Shown here piece after piece: positions 26,966 through 35,844 of a stretch of DNA of 64,000 nucleotides. Position numbers and translations under genes: made by a program. Location of the stretch: contig JBFHWF010000002.1 of assembly GCA_041589175.1 (NCBI GenBank), positions 17,905 to 81,904 on the forward strand, given 5' to 3'. Numbering within the stretch: position 1 is the stretch's first letter; each line of letters opens with the position of its first letter. This DNA is from SZUA-229 sp041589175 (GTDB lineage: Bacteria; Pseudomonadota; Gammaproteobacteria; SZUA-229). The notes below the pieces were generated by a model. That model made no database searches, was not told the origin of the DNA, and worked only from the letters and a program-made list of their open reading frames with translations.

Positions 26966-27409
26966 CTAAGGGGTTGCCTGTGCGGCTGTCTGGCTTTTCT
27001 CTGAGCGGAATGTACTCGCCTCTGGAGTGTTTTCGATAGAATCCCAGGCTGATTTTATTTCATTCAGAAGGTCGAGGGTTTCTGTTAAGTGTTCGGAGAC
27101 GTTGTCATTGTTTGCCTGTAGCAGGCGCATTTCCATGTAAGCATAAAGGTCGTCAAGGTTTGCAGCGATTTCACCGCCTTTATTCATGTCGACGCTATTA
27201 CGTAAGCCATTAATAATGGCAATTGCCTTGCTGATCATTTCACCTTTCTGAGCAACCTCATTACGCTGCATGTGGCCTTCAGCGGCTTTGATGCGCACAA
27301 TGGCACCATCAATTAGCATCTGTATTAACTGATGTGGGTTGGCGTGATCAATCTTGCTTTGCAGGTCCATGCTGCCATATTGTTGAGCTGCTGAGAGATT
27401 GCGTTTCAT
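26966..27409 (-). CDS. fliS: Flagellin export chaperone FliS
   Basis: Binds the C-terminus of flagellin in the cytoplasm and prevents premature polymerisation. Conserved segments are ANPHQLIQMLIDGAIVRIKAAEGHM and LDDLYAYMEMRLLQANNDN. It has 147 residues. It lies 29 bases after fliD and 3 bases before fliT. Confidence 0.96.
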   Translation of the reverse strand: MKRNLSAAQQYGSMDLQSKIDHANPHQLIQMLIDGAIVRIKAAEGHMQRNEVAQKGEMISKAIAIINGLRNSVDMNKGGEIAANLDDLYAYMEMRLLQANNDNVSEHLTETLDLLNEIKSAWDSIENTPEASTFRSEKSQTAAQATP

Positions 27410-27438
27410 GTTGTTCTCCAGGTTAATCAGGTCAGTTA

Positions 27439-28845
27439 TTACTTTTTGACACTGTTTGGTTTGGGTAAGTTACTAATTGCCTGTGTCAGGAAGTCACCGG
27501 ATGCTGTGAGTTGTTGTACCAGATTGTCCATGGCAATAAATTGAGCGAGTAGACGTGCTTCATAGGCTTCCATGCGGTCAGCAAGTTGTGAGCGTTGTTC
27601 ACCTATATCATTGATGCTGTTATTTAGTCCATCGGTTTTGGAGTCAAGTATTCCATTGACCTTGACATAATCATTAATGACGTCATCCAGTACCGTGGCT
27701 ATACCATCATTGGCAGTGAACAGATTTGTTAGTGTATCAAGCTCATCTTCAATAACTGAGTTTAGATCGCTAGTATCAATGCTCAGTGTGTCATCATCGT
27801 TTGTTGTGATGCCGATTGCAGCCAGTGAACTGAAGTCGCTATTGCTAATGCTTTTTACCTGAGCGGTTATATTACTTCGTACTGTGCTCAGAATACCTCG
27901 TGCCAGTGCATCGCCAAGCAGAGCGCCACTGGTTCCACCTTCGCTATAGGCAGTTAATGATTTCATGGTTTTTATGAAGTCATTGTATTTGTCGACCATG
28001 CTTTCAACCGCTGATGTGATTTTTTCGGTATCAAGAGAAGTCGTAAGAGTATGATCGACAGCAGGGTCAGCCTTATGTAGTTCCAGTGTTACACCGTCTA
28101 TGGCATTCTCAATAGTATTGCTACTACTGGTGACGCTCAGAGTATCGATTAAAATGATGGCATCCTGAGCAGGGTTAAGCTGTGTAAGGTTGGTAACACC
28201 AGAGCCGGGGAGTGGGTCATATACAAGCTGTTGCAGATCGCCTTCGCCACCATTAACTGCTGTCACGGTTATGGCATTATCACTTCCAGTCCCATCAGCT
28301 GTTAAAACCAATCGTGTTTCTGTACCACCGACACCATCATCCACATTGACGAGGGTCGCAGATACACCAGTGTTAGTTGCTGCATTATTGATGGCATCAC
28401 GAATGCCAGCTACCGATTTGTTACTGTCATCTATTGTCAGTGTAAAGGCGTCAGTGCCAATCTTGATGGTGAGGCTGCCAGTGCCTACCACTGTGGATGA
28501 GCTGGCAAATCCAGATGATGATAGTTTGTGTGATTCAGCAAGTTGGCTGACCTGGATCGTGTAATTAGCAAGTACAGCCGATGTGTCAGCGGTTGCGGTA
28601 AAAATGCTTTTATCTGAAGAACTTGCCTTACGATTATCGTAGCTGCCTGTTGAACTCAGTGCAGTCAGAGTTGAGCGTAAATCAGACATCGCACCTTTTA
28701 CAATTCCGAACGAGGACAGTTGAGTTTGTAACTGAGCTTCCTGTCTATCCAGAAATGCGGTTTTTGGCGCAGACTCTGCGTTGACCAGGTTGGTTACTAG
28801 CGAGTTTATGTCCAGTCCAGAACCGATGCCGGCAGATGTGAGCAT
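27439..28845 (-). CDS. fliD: Flagellar filament cap protein FliD (HAP2)
   Basis: Cap that inserts flagellin at the filament tip. The N-terminus has the family pattern GIGSGLDINSLVTNLVNAESAPK; the C-terminal helical region includes DSKTDGLNNSINDIGEQRSQLADRMEAYEARLLAQF-type coiled coil and the final MDNLVQQLTASGDFL. The 468 residues are normal. A sigma-54-like promoter lies about 75-100 bases upstream, separating fliDST from flaG. Confidence 0.96.
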   Translation of the reverse strand: MLTSAGIGSGLDINSLVTNLVNAESAPKTAFLDRQEAQLQTQLSSFGIVKGAMSDLRSTLTALSSTGSYDNRKASSSDKSIFTATADTSAVLANYTIQVSQLAESHKLSSSGFASSSTVVGTGSLTIKIGTDAFTLTIDDSNKSVAGIRDAINNAATNTGVSATLVNVDDGVGGTETRLVLTADGTGSDNAITVTAVNGGEGDLQQLVYDPLPGSGVTNLTQLNPAQDAIILIDTLSVTSSSNTIENAIDGVTLELHKADPAVDHTLTTSLDTEKITSAVESMVDKYNDFIKTMKSLTAYSEGGTSGALLGDALARGILSTVRSNITAQVKSISNSDFSSLAAIGITTNDDDTLSIDTSDLNSVIEDELDTLTNLFTANDGIATVLDDVINDYVKVNGILDSKTDGLNNSINDIGEQRSQLADRMEAYEARLLAQFIAMDNLVQQLTASGDFLTQAISNLPKPNSVKK

Positions 28846-28930
28846 GGTGTGATACCTCTTCGAGATGCTCGAGTGAAATGTTTATGGTCCAACTGTAAAG
28901 TATAGCAAACAACTTCTACTTCACAGTTGA

Positions 28931-28947
28931 AGCAAGAACAGTACCAA
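28931..28947 (-). promoter_or_regulatory. Putative sigma-54 promoter of fliD-fliS-fliT
   Basis: On the minus strand the site reads TTGGTACT-GTTC-TTGCT with correct GG-N10-GC spacing; the only clear departure in the -24 core is T for C (TGGTAC). It lies between flaG and fliD. Confidence 0.6.
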
Positions 28948-28985
28948 TACCGTCCATGGTATGGTTTTCCAGTTAGTGCATCTTC

Positions 28986-29378
28986 CTATGCCTGATCTCT
29001 AAATAAGAGACCTTGTATTTCTTCAAGGTTTTTAATGCGTTCCAGAGCTTCCTTTGAGGGAATCTGTCGTATCACTTCATCCGTTGAGGCGTCAGTGACA
29101 GTCACAACAGTACGACCACTTTCCTTATCTACTCTGAAGTTCAGATCACGTTGAGTTTGCTGAACAAAGTCATTCAGCCTCTCTACTACGTCATTCAGAC
29201 GCTCTTCCATGTTTTCGGTAACTTGCTCGACGGCATCGGTTTGCCGCGGAGCTACATTACTGTCGACAGGGTTGCCGCTTTGAGTGACAGCAGGTGTTTC
29301 ACTGTTTGCATTTTTTGCAGGCGTAGCAGGGCTCTGACTGGGGACTGTCGAGGTATAATTAGTAACCATATTATTCAT
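28986..29378 (-). CDS. flaG: Flagellar protein FlaG
   Basis: Small protein of polar-flagellum clusters; mutants in other genera have altered filament length. The conserved C-terminal part is clear: LNFRVDKESGRTVVTVTDASTDEVIRQIPSKEAL, here followed by ERIKNLEEIQGLLF. The N-terminal 40 residues are low-complexity and polar. It has 130 residues and the ATG is preceded by AGGAGT. It lies between fliC and fliD, as in Pseudomonas and Vibrio. Confidence 0.95.
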   Translation of the reverse strand: MNNMVTNYTSTVPSQSPATPAKNANSETPAVTQSGNPVDSNVAPRQTDAVEQVTENMEERLNDVVERLNDFVQQTQRDLNFRVDKESGRTVVTVTDASTDEVIRQIPSKEALERIKNLEEIQGLLFRDQA

Positions 29379-29405
29379 GGTGCTAACTCCTGATTATCGT
29401 GTCCA

Positions 29406-29433
29406 GGGGAAGCAGGTTTTCACCCGCTTCCCC
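29406..29433 (-). terminator. Strong hairpin between fliC and flaG
   Basis: GGGGAAGC (29406-29413) pairs with GCTTCCCC (29426-29433), and an inner GGT/ACC adds further pairing. No T-run follows on the minus strand, so it is not a classical terminator. It may attenuate read-through into flaG or stabilise the 3' end of the flagellin mRNA. Confidence 0.6.
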
Positions 29434-29451
29434 ATGTCGAGATCCCTACGC

Positions 29452-30960
29452 TTATTGCAGTAGTGAAAGAACGTTCTGAGGAATCGCATTAGCCTGAGCT
29501 AGCATCGCGGTACCTGCCTGTTGCAGAATCTGCGTACGTGTCAGGTTTGAGGTTTCCAGAGCAAAGTCAGCATCCAGTACACGAGATCGTGCAGCTGAAA
29601 CGTTGTTGGAAACATTCTCCAGATTGGCGATAGTTGATTCCATACGATTCTGGATCGCACCCAGTGTCGCACGTTGTGAGTCAATGCCCTGAATCGCCGC
29701 GTCGATAATGGAGATCGCAGCCTGTGCACCTGCAGCAGTACCGATATCAACACTGTCAACCGAGGTAAAGGTAGAAGCAAATGAGGCAGAAGCGAATACC
29801 GTCGCGTTAGCACCACTGACGCTGAAAGCAGATGCGCTGTCAACACGCAGCTGACCAGTAATACGTGTTGAGTCAGTTGCACTGGCAGCAGCGTCTACCA
29901 GGTTAGTTGTTTCTGCCGTTGTGGCTGTACCATCGTAGTTCAGTGAGGTAACGGTAATCGTACCTGTACCATCATCTGCAGTACCTACGTCCCAGTTCGT
30001 GATGGTAATGTCATCGCCATTAGTATTGGTCAGGTCTAGTGTAGAACCATTTGAAACCGCAGTGATACCTGTGGTAGCTGCCTGCAGGTTAATAGCATCT
30101 GCCAGGCCTTGTAGGTCAGATGTGTTGGTGACGTTGACACTGATGGATACACTAGCACTACCACCACCGTTGTTAGCGGTAGCCAGGTCGAATGCAACTA
30201 CGCCTGTGGTATCCAGTGCGCTAAGTCGAACCCGTGTAACGGCGTCTGCAGATACACCGGTTGAGCCAGTGTCGGCGTTTATAGCGGCAGCAATTTGGCT
30301 TGCTGCATCTGTTGCAGAATAGTTGGCTACTGCTGAACCCAGTGAACCGGCTACCGTGAATGTTGTGCCGGCGACTGTGCTTGCAGGAATGGCTGCGGCT
30401 GCAGCTTCAACTGCACCCAGACCTGAGCCGTCTGCATCGAAACGGTGACTACCGATATCGGTGGCGCGTGCTGCAGACAGTGAAACGTTAACGGTTTCAT
30501 TGGCAAATGCACCTACCTGGAAGGCTTCACCTGAGAAAGTGCCATCCAGTACATTTCTGTTGCCGTATGTGGTGGTTTCGGCAATACGGGTTAATTCCTG
30601 TTGTAGCTGGGCAACTTCCTGCTGTAGTGCAGCACGGTCAGAGCCAGAGTTACTGCCGTTAGCTGACTGGATTGACAGCTCACGCATACGTTGCAGGATG
30701 TTGGTAGATTCTTGAAGAGCACCTTCAGTGACTTGTGAAATGGAGATGGCGTCATTTGCATTTCGTACAGCCTGATTAAGACCACGAATCTGAGAGGTGA
30801 AACGGTCGGCAATTGCCAGACCTGCAGCGTCATCTTTTGCGCTATTAATACGCAGACCAGTAGATAAGCGTTGTAGCGAGGTTTGCAGTGAGCTTTGGCT
30901 TCGATTCAAGCTGCTCTGGGCAAACAGAGAAGAAATATTAGTGTTTACGATTTGTGGCAT
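29452..30960 (-). CDS. fliC: Flagellin FliC
   Basis: Filament subunit. The N-terminal D0/D1 region is highly conserved (INSAKDDAAGLAIADRFTSQ, then LQRMRELSIQSANGSN), as is the C-terminus (NVSAARSRVLDADFALETSN, then LAQANAIPQNVLSLLQ). Residues about 170-390 form a variable, Ala/Thr/Asp-rich surface domain. The 502 residues are average. A sigma-28 promoter lies about 100 bases upstream. Only one flagellin gene is present in the window. Confidence 0.98.
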   Translation of the reverse strand: MPQIVNTNISSLFAQSSLNRSQSSLQTSLQRLSTGLRINSAKDDAAGLAIADRFTSQIRGLNQAVRNANDAISISQVTEGALQESTNILQRMRELSIQSANGSNSGSDRAALQQEVAQLQQELTRIAETTTYGNRNVLDGTFSGEAFQVGAFANETVNVSLSAARATDIGSHRFDADGSGLGAVEAAAAAIPASTVAGTTFTVAGSLGSAVANYSATDAASQIAAAINADTGSTGVSADAVTRVRLSALDTTGVVAFDLATANNGGGSASVSISVNVTNTSDLQGLADAINLQAATTGITAVSNGSTLDLTNTNGDDITITNWDVGTADDGTGTITVTSLNYDGTATTAETTNLVDAAASATDSTRITGQLRVDSASAFSVSGANATVFASASFASTFTSVDSVDIGTAAGAQAAISIIDAAIQGIDSQRATLGAIQNRMESTIANLENVSNNVSAARSRVLDADFALETSNLTRTQILQQAGTAMLAQANAIPQNVLSLLQ

Positions 30961-31057
30961 GGTTGATTCCTCCCTTCCAGTAAAACCCTGTGTTTTAAAG
31001 GAAGTAATGGTTGCGCTTGTTAGCGTAAAATCGAGCTAAATGCTTCGTTCAACCAGC

Positions 31058-31084
31058 TTAGCGGCGGCCAGTGGAAAAACTTTA
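31058..31084 (-). promoter_or_regulatory. Sigma-28 (FliA) promoter of fliC
   Basis: On the minus strand TAAAGTTT-N11-GCCGCTAA; the -35 is perfect and the -10 has one mismatch to GCCGATAA. The predicted leader is about 90 bases. This is the expected class of promoter for flagellin. Confidence 0.9.
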
Positions 31085-31314
31085 AGAAAAAAAATCTCAA
31101 AACGCCTTATTGACCAGTGAATCGGGAAAATTTCACCTCTAATCTACTGATATTTATAGCATAAAGCATCTCGTCCTGGTGACAGACGGTCACTCTGCTG
31201 GTCGTAAAGTGGCTTTTATCGGACAAACTGACGCATCATCCGCCGTGGCGCGTTAGTTATGGAATAGTGCTGGCTAAGTTTATGAATTTATGAGGAATAT
31301 TGGGAGACAAAATT

Positions 31315-31342
31315 TTGACATTTGGCGTGTATCTGCTTTAAT
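31315..31342 (+). promoter_or_regulatory. Sigma-70-like promoter of fleQ
   Basis: TTGACA (31315-31320), a 16-base spacer and TTTAAT (31337-31342), about 35 bases before the fleQ ATG. A vegetative promoter suits the master regulator at the top of the hierarchy. Confidence 0.65.
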
Positions 31343-31376
31343 CCACATCAGTGAAATGAAAAACCGCAGGTAACCC

Positions 31377-32906
31377 ATGGCAGATAGCCAGCAGACACGT
31401 CCCATACTCCTGGTCGAAGACGACCCCAGGCTATTTAATGAAATCCAGTCACTGATGACATTCCTCGATCTGGAGGCTCGTTTTGTGAATGAGCTTGATG
31501 CGCTTCCCGGGGCGATGCAGCAGGGTGATTTCCGGGTTGTTATGCTGGGTCAGTTCCATGGGGATGCCGACAGGAGCAGGGTTATCGAGCTGGCGGCTGC
31601 TGCGAAACTGCCGGTAATTCTATTTAATATAGATAACAACCTGCTGGAGAAGTACCAGTCCCAGTACGATCAGGTGGTATCGCTACTGGCTATGCCGCTT
31701 CGTTACGAGCCGGTGATGGAGGCGCTGGCGCAGGCCGATGCCCTGTCGCCCCAGGCAGATGCCGCCAGTGTCACCAGCCAGATCGCCCAGGTGCCCAAGC
31801 TGGGGGGCAGTAGCGCTGCCATTCAGTATGTACGAACCATGATCGAGCAGGTGGCAAAAACCGATGCCAGTGTATTGATACTGGGAGAGTCCGGGACCGG
31901 CAAGGAAGTAGTGGCACGCAATATTCATGCGCTTTCCAATCGTTGTAAGGGTGGTTTCGTGCCGGTGAACTGCGGTGCGATTCCCGCTGACCTGCTGGAA
32001 AGTGAACTGTTTGGCCACGAGAAAGGCGCCTTTACCGGTGCGATTAGCTCGCGTCAGGGGCGCTTTGAGATGGCCGAGAAGGGCACGCTATTCCTTGATG
32101 AAATCGGCGATATGAGCCTGCCCATGCAGGTCAAGTTGCTACGCGTACTACAGGAGCGAACCTTCGAGCGGGTGGGGAGTAACCGCAGTATCCAGGCAGA
32201 TGTGCGCATACTGGCAGCCACACACCGTAACCTGGAAGCCAATATCCGTGATGGTAAGTTTCGAGAAGACCTGTTTTATCGATTAAATGTATTCCCGATC
32301 GAAGTCCCCTCGTTAAGAGAGCGCCTTGAAGACGTGCCATTCCTGCTACAGGACCAGATCGATCGGCTGGAAGCGGAGAACCGTGGCTCGGTTCGCCTTA
32401 CGGCGGCGGCCATGGAAATGCTTAGCCTGTACCAGTGGCCCGGTAATGTGCGTGAACTGGCCAACCTGGTAGAGCGACTGTCTATTTTATATCCGGAGAG
32501 TATCGTTGACGTGCAGCACCTGCCACCACGCTACCAGCAGGCGACACCGTCTACGCTACCCGCTGCACGCACTGCAACCGAGAAGCCACCCTTTAATCCG
32601 GCACTGATGTTTGCCGATATGGATGATGATGAGCTGGATAGTACGCCTGCTCCAGAGCCATTGCCTGCTGATCTACCAGAAAGAATCAGTGCGGGACTGG
32701 CCGAGCCCGCTATCACGCCAGAGTCAGCTGCACTGGGCGAGGAGGGAATCGACCTTAAGGAGCATCTGGCCAGTATGGAAGTTGAGTTAATCAAACAGGC
32801 ACTGGATAAAACCGATGGTGTGGTTGCCCATGCGGCGAAACTTCTGAAGATGCGGCGTACGACTCTGGTTGAGAAACTTAAGAAGTACAATATTAAAGCC
32901 AGTTAG
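31377..32906 (+). CDS. fleQ: Master flagellar regulator FleQ (FlrA), sigma-54 activator
   Basis: Bacterial enhancer-binding protein that starts flagellar gene expression and in Pseudomonas also responds to c-di-GMP. The N-terminal domain has a receiver-like fold (ILLVEDDPRLF) but no aspartate at the phosphorylation position (VVMLGQFHG), as in known FleQ proteins. The AAA+ domain has Walker A GESGTGKEV and the sigma-54 contact motif GAFTGA. A Fis-type helix-turn-helix is at the C-terminus (HAAKLLKMRRTTLVEKLKKY). The 509 residues are normal. It is separated from fleSR by a secreted-protein gene. Confidence 0.95.
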   Translation: MADSQQTRPILLVEDDPRLFNEIQSLMTFLDLEARFVNELDALPGAMQQGDFRVVMLGQFHGDADRSRVIELAAAAKLPVILFNIDNNLLEKYQSQYDQVVSLLAMPLRYEPVMEALAQADALSPQADAASVTSQIAQVPKLGGSSAAIQYVRTMIEQVAKTDASVLILGESGTGKEVVARNIHALSNRCKGGFVPVNCGAIPADLLESELFGHEKGAFTGAISSRQGRFEMAEKGTLFLDEIGDMSLPMQVKLLRVLQERTFERVGSNRSIQADVRILAATHRNLEANIRDGKFREDLFYRLNVFPIEVPSLRERLEDVPFLLQDQIDRLEAENRGSVRLTAAAMEMLSLYQWPGNVRELANLVERLSILYPESIVDVQHLPPRYQQATPSTLPAARTATEKPPFNPALMFADMDDDELDSTPAPEPLPADLPERISAGLAEPAITPESAALGEEGIDLKEHLASMEVELIKQALDKTDGVVAHAAKLLKMRRTTLVEKLKKYNIKAS

Positions 32907-33285
32907 GCTGCTTTTAGCCTTTAGCGGGAAACCTGGTTGAAAGCATTTCTTTGCTAATAAACACAAATCGTTAGTAAGTGAGTAACTAGGAGCCTAACTA
33001 GTGAGCGCGGAGTAAAACCCACAAGCATGCAATATATATTAAAACTAGATCATTAATAGGTGTTTTTACTCCGCCCCCCCCTATTTTCGATTGCTGATTT
33101 TTCCTTAAGACTCATCCCATTACCTATAGTGTGAAACCCTGATCTGGGGTTAATGAAGGGAGCTTGGTTGTTGAACGTTGTCACAAAACTAAATAGCACG
33201 GGTAGAACAGGAGTTTTCACTGTTTACTTTTTGGTTGCAACTGATTAGTTTTGAAGTTTGATTATTATAATGCAAGGAAATTGTT
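32907..33285 (+). other. Intergenic region with a long inverted repeat
   Basis: About 380 bases without a gene. It contains two copies of TAACTAG (32983-32989 and 32995-33001) and an 11-bp perfect inverted repeat, GCGGAGTAAAA at 33007-33017 and TTTTACTCCGC at 33064-33074, separated by 46 A/T-rich bases. A C-run follows the second arm. It could be a structured RNA or the remnant of a small mobile element; no transposase is nearby. Confidence 0.55.
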
Positions 33286-34206
33286 GTGATTAGTGCAAAT
33301 GCAATAAAAAAACAGCTCGCTTCTGCTTCGCTGATAACCTTATTTACGTATGCTGGATTTGTAAATGCTTCAGACATTACTTTCGATCGTTTACCTTCGT
33401 CTATGGATACGGGTGGTGTGTTTCATAGTGTAACGGATTCAGGCTATACGGTTGAAGCAACAGGAAACTGGTTCTGGATCAGTACGGGTACTTCCTGTAC
33501 GCCGGATTGTGCTGATAACGGCACGCAGTATCTTGCTACGCAGATTGGCCCCGAACCGATCGCTGTTTATAAAAACGATGCAGGATTATTTGACCTTGTT
33601 GCTTTCGATTATGGTGAAACGCATATTGGAAATCGTAGCGCGGCAAGCTATATCAATGTGACTGGTTTTGTTCAGGATGGTAGCGTTGTTACAGAAACTG
33701 TTTATCTTGATTTCGTTAATGATGGTACTGGGCCATTAGCAGATTTCCAGACGGCTGTATTGCCTGATACCTTCCGTAACCTGACAATGGTTTATTTTGC
33801 CACAGATGAACACTTTAAAGTCTTTTCTCTCGATAACATTGTTATGAATGACCTTGAGGCTGAGGTGATGATTCCTACCCAGTGTGAGATGGATTTTCCG
33901 GATATTCGTGTAATCTCAACTGGTGGTGGTCAGAGTGGTGCCGTGAATCAGCAGATTCAGGTTGTATTCACAGGGCATATTATGACGCAAACTGGCTTGA
34001 CGACTGGCGGTAAAAACTCAGTCAGCATTTGTCCTGGAACAGTTGTCAATTATGAAATATTGTCAATACAAGGAGAGGCCAGTTGTACGCTGAATGGCCT
34101 ACCATTAAATTCGACTGGACGATTAGCAACTGGGCAGGTGATGATCTGTAATAATAAGCCAACGGGTCAAGATACAGATCGTTTCTCGATTAAAAGTGGC
34201 AGATAA
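33286..34206 (+). CDS. Secreted protein of unknown function
   Basis: A 306-residue exported protein starting with GTG 33286, 7 bases after AAGGA. A signal peptide ends near VNAS (residue 29). The N-terminal half (to about 190) resembles the beta-sandwich ectodomains seen in PEP-CTERM proteins, with FDLVAFDYGE and a FSLDNIVM segment, but there is no C-terminal PEP-CTERM anchor. The C-terminal 100 residues form a separate region with cysteines near 190, 250 and 285, which I do not recognise. It interrupts the usual fleQ-fleS-fleR order and has its own terminator. No function is proposed. Confidence 0.75.
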   Translation: MISANAIKKQLASASLITLFTYAGFVNASDITFDRLPSSMDTGGVFHSVTDSGYTVEATGNWFWISTGTSCTPDCADNGTQYLATQIGPEPIAVYKNDAGLFDLVAFDYGETHIGNRSAASYINVTGFVQDGSVVTETVYLDFVNDGTGPLADFQTAVLPDTFRNLTMVYFATDEHFKVFSLDNIVMNDLEAEVMIPTQCEMDFPDIRVISTGGGQSGAVNQQIQVVFTGHIMTQTGLTTGGKNSVSICPGTVVNYEILSIQGEASCTLNGLPLNSTGRLATGQVMICNNKPTGQDTDRFSIKSGR

Positions 34207-34237
34207 TTTCAGGCACACAGGCTAGATAGATAATATA

Positions 34238-34266
34238 AAGGGGCTGCCTAACAAGGCAGCCTTTTT
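34238..34266 (+). terminator. Rho-independent terminator after the secreted-protein gene
   Basis: The stem GGCTGCC/GGCAGCC with a 6-base loop is followed by TTTTTG; an A-tract precedes it. It insulates fleSR from upstream transcription. Confidence 0.9.
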
Positions 34267-34452
34267 GTTTATATCGGCTAAGAACGAGTAATGGAAATGG
34301 CAAAACCATAAAAAATCTAAGCTATCAACATGCGCTTCATCGATGATTTCGTTCGCATGCAGCAGGCGGCAATGTCCTGCCTCATAAGCCGAAATATTGA
34401 CTCGGCTTTGCCGCTATATACACAAGTCGCTGATAAATAAGGATAAAAATTT

Positions 34453-34469
34453 CTGGCACAATAAATGCT
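34453..34469 (+). promoter_or_regulatory. Sigma-54 promoter of fleS-fleR
   Basis: TGGCACA-ATAA-ATGCT with exact GG-N10-GC spacing (GG 34455-34456, GC 34467-34468), about 40 bases before fleS. In Pseudomonas and Vibrio fleSR/flrBC is a direct FleQ/FlrA and sigma-54 target, which agrees. Confidence 0.85.
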
Positions 34470-34509
34470 GCATTACTGCTAAGTTGAATACAGGTGACAC
34501 AAACACGTC

Positions 34510-35844
34510 ATGCAGAGTGCAGTCAAAACATCATCTAGCCTATTAACGGAAGGTCGTCCCACCCCACGGGCCGATGCTACCGAGGTGCTGGATGCAGTGC
34601 CCCAGGACCCCACCGATAAGGGTGCTGCACAGATGGACCCTGTACAACTTGTTGCCGCCTTCGAGCAGTTTGGGCGGCTATCCGAACAACTTCAGCAGTC
34701 CTACCATGACCTGGATCAGCGCGCTGAGCGCCTGACGGCCCAGCTGGCCTCGGCGCAGGATGAACGTATGCGCCAGCTTGCAGAAAAAGAAGCGCTGGCG
34801 CAGCGTCTTGAAACCCTGCTCGCAGCGCTGCCTGCAGGTGTGTTACAGGTTGATGAAAAAGGGCTGATTCAAAGCGCTAACCCGGCTGCAGAACAATTAC
34901 TGGAACAATCACTGGGTGGTCTCCACTGGCAACAGGTTTATGAAAGTGTCTGTGCGCGGCATACGGATTCAGGTCTGTACCTGCAGTCCGGTCGTGTGCT
35001 TCGGGTGAAAACACAGCCACTGGAAGCCGGGCAGGGGCAGATTATCCTGCTGGATGATATTACTGAGCAGCGCATGCTGGAAGAACTTGCTAACCGAGAA
35101 AACCGACTGGCAGCCATGGGGCAGATGGCAGCGGGGCTTGCCCACCAGCTGCGCACACCACTGGCATCCGCTGTGCTCTACGCATCTCAGCTACCGCGTT
35201 ATATTCCCGCCGAGGAAAAGCCTCAAAAGGCGGTACATAAAATTCGCACTAGTCTGCGTTACCTCGAAAAACTGATCAATGACATGTTGATGTATGCCAA
35301 GGGTGGCGAATTTTCAGAACAGCATTTTGCTCTTGATGATCTGCTAGTGACATTCAATGCGCGTATTGAAAATCGCTTACGGGAAAACGCGGCGAAGCTA
35401 AGTATTATCAGTAGTGAAAACGACATTAGTTTGACTGGCAGCCTTGATGCTCTGGTGAGTGTGCTGATGAACCTGGCAGAAAATGCCATCGAAGCCAGCG
35501 AGCCGGAAAATTGTGAGATGGAACTGGAAGTGTACCAGCAGGCCGGTTACCTGATCCTTGTGCTGCGTGATAACGGCCCGGGCCTGACGCACGAACAGCA
35601 GGCGAAAATTTTCCAGGCATTCTATACCCAGCGCGAAAAAGGTACCGGGCTCGGTCTTGCTGTCGCGCAGTCGATCGTGCAGGCCCATCATGGTGATTTA
35701 CTCGTGCGCTCACAGCCCGGCAAGGGCAGTAATTTTTACGTCTGTTTACCGCTGCAACGGGGTGAACAGTTTCTTTCCAGCGGTGAAGACATTGCCGCCG
35801 ACATCAAAGCGAATAAGCCGGAGTTCATGGGAGGTTATGCATGA
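34510..35844 (+). CDS. fleS: Flagellar sensor histidine kinase FleS (FlrB)
   Basis: Cytoplasmic kinase that phosphorylates FleR to turn on middle flagellar genes. No transmembrane segment is present. A coiled coil (about 60-105) and a PAS domain (about 105-190) precede the HisKA domain with His222 in GLAHQLRTPLAS. The ATPase domain has N, G1 and G2 boxes (NLAENAIEAS, DNGPGL, GTGLGLAVAQ). The 444 residues are normal. Its stop overlaps fleR by 4 bases. Confidence 0.94.
   Translation: MQSAVKTSSSLLTEGRPTPRADATEVLDAVPQDPTDKGAAQMDPVQLVAAFEQFGRLSEQLQQSYHDLDQRAERLTAQLASAQDERMRQLAEKEALAQRLETLLAALPAGVLQVDEKGLIQSANPAAEQLLEQSLGGLHWQQVYESVCARHTDSGLYLQSGRVLRVKTQPLEAGQGQIILLDDITEQRMLEELANRENRLAAMGQMAAGLAHQLRTPLASAVLYASQLPRYIPAEEKPQKAVHKIRTSLRYLEKLINDMLMYAKGGEFSEQHFALDDLLVTFNARIENRLRENAAKLSIISSENDISLTGSLDALVSVLMNLAENAIEASEPENCEMELEVYQQAGYLILVLRDNGPGLTHEQQAKIFQAFYTQREKGTGLGLAVAQSIVQAHHGDLLVRSQPGKGSNFYVCLPLQRGEQFLSSGEDIAADIKANKPEFMGGYA

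Larger units (their letters stand above)
30961..31376. other. Divergent regulatory region between fliC and fleQ
   Basis: About 416 bases between divergently transcribed genes, holding the fliC sigma-28 promoter and a sigma-70-like promoter for fleQ. A short inverted repeat GTGAC-N5-GTCAC occurs at 31179-31193 and could be an operator. No further gene is apparent. Confidence 0.6.

Noticed and set aside
29410..29426. Sigma-54-like GG-N10-GC upstream of flaG on the minus strand
   Set aside because: It is formed by the arms of the fliC-flaG hairpin and both core elements deviate (CGGGTG and CTGC).
31216..31223. TTATCGGA, which reads TCCGATAA on the minus strand and resembles a sigma-28 -10 element
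   Set aside because: No -35 sequence lies at the right distance; the nearly perfect site at 31058-31084 explains fliC.
33007..33074. Inverted repeat as insertion-sequence ends
   Set aside because: The arms are only 68 bases apart end to end, with no transposase; kept as an unexplained repeat, not called a mobile element.
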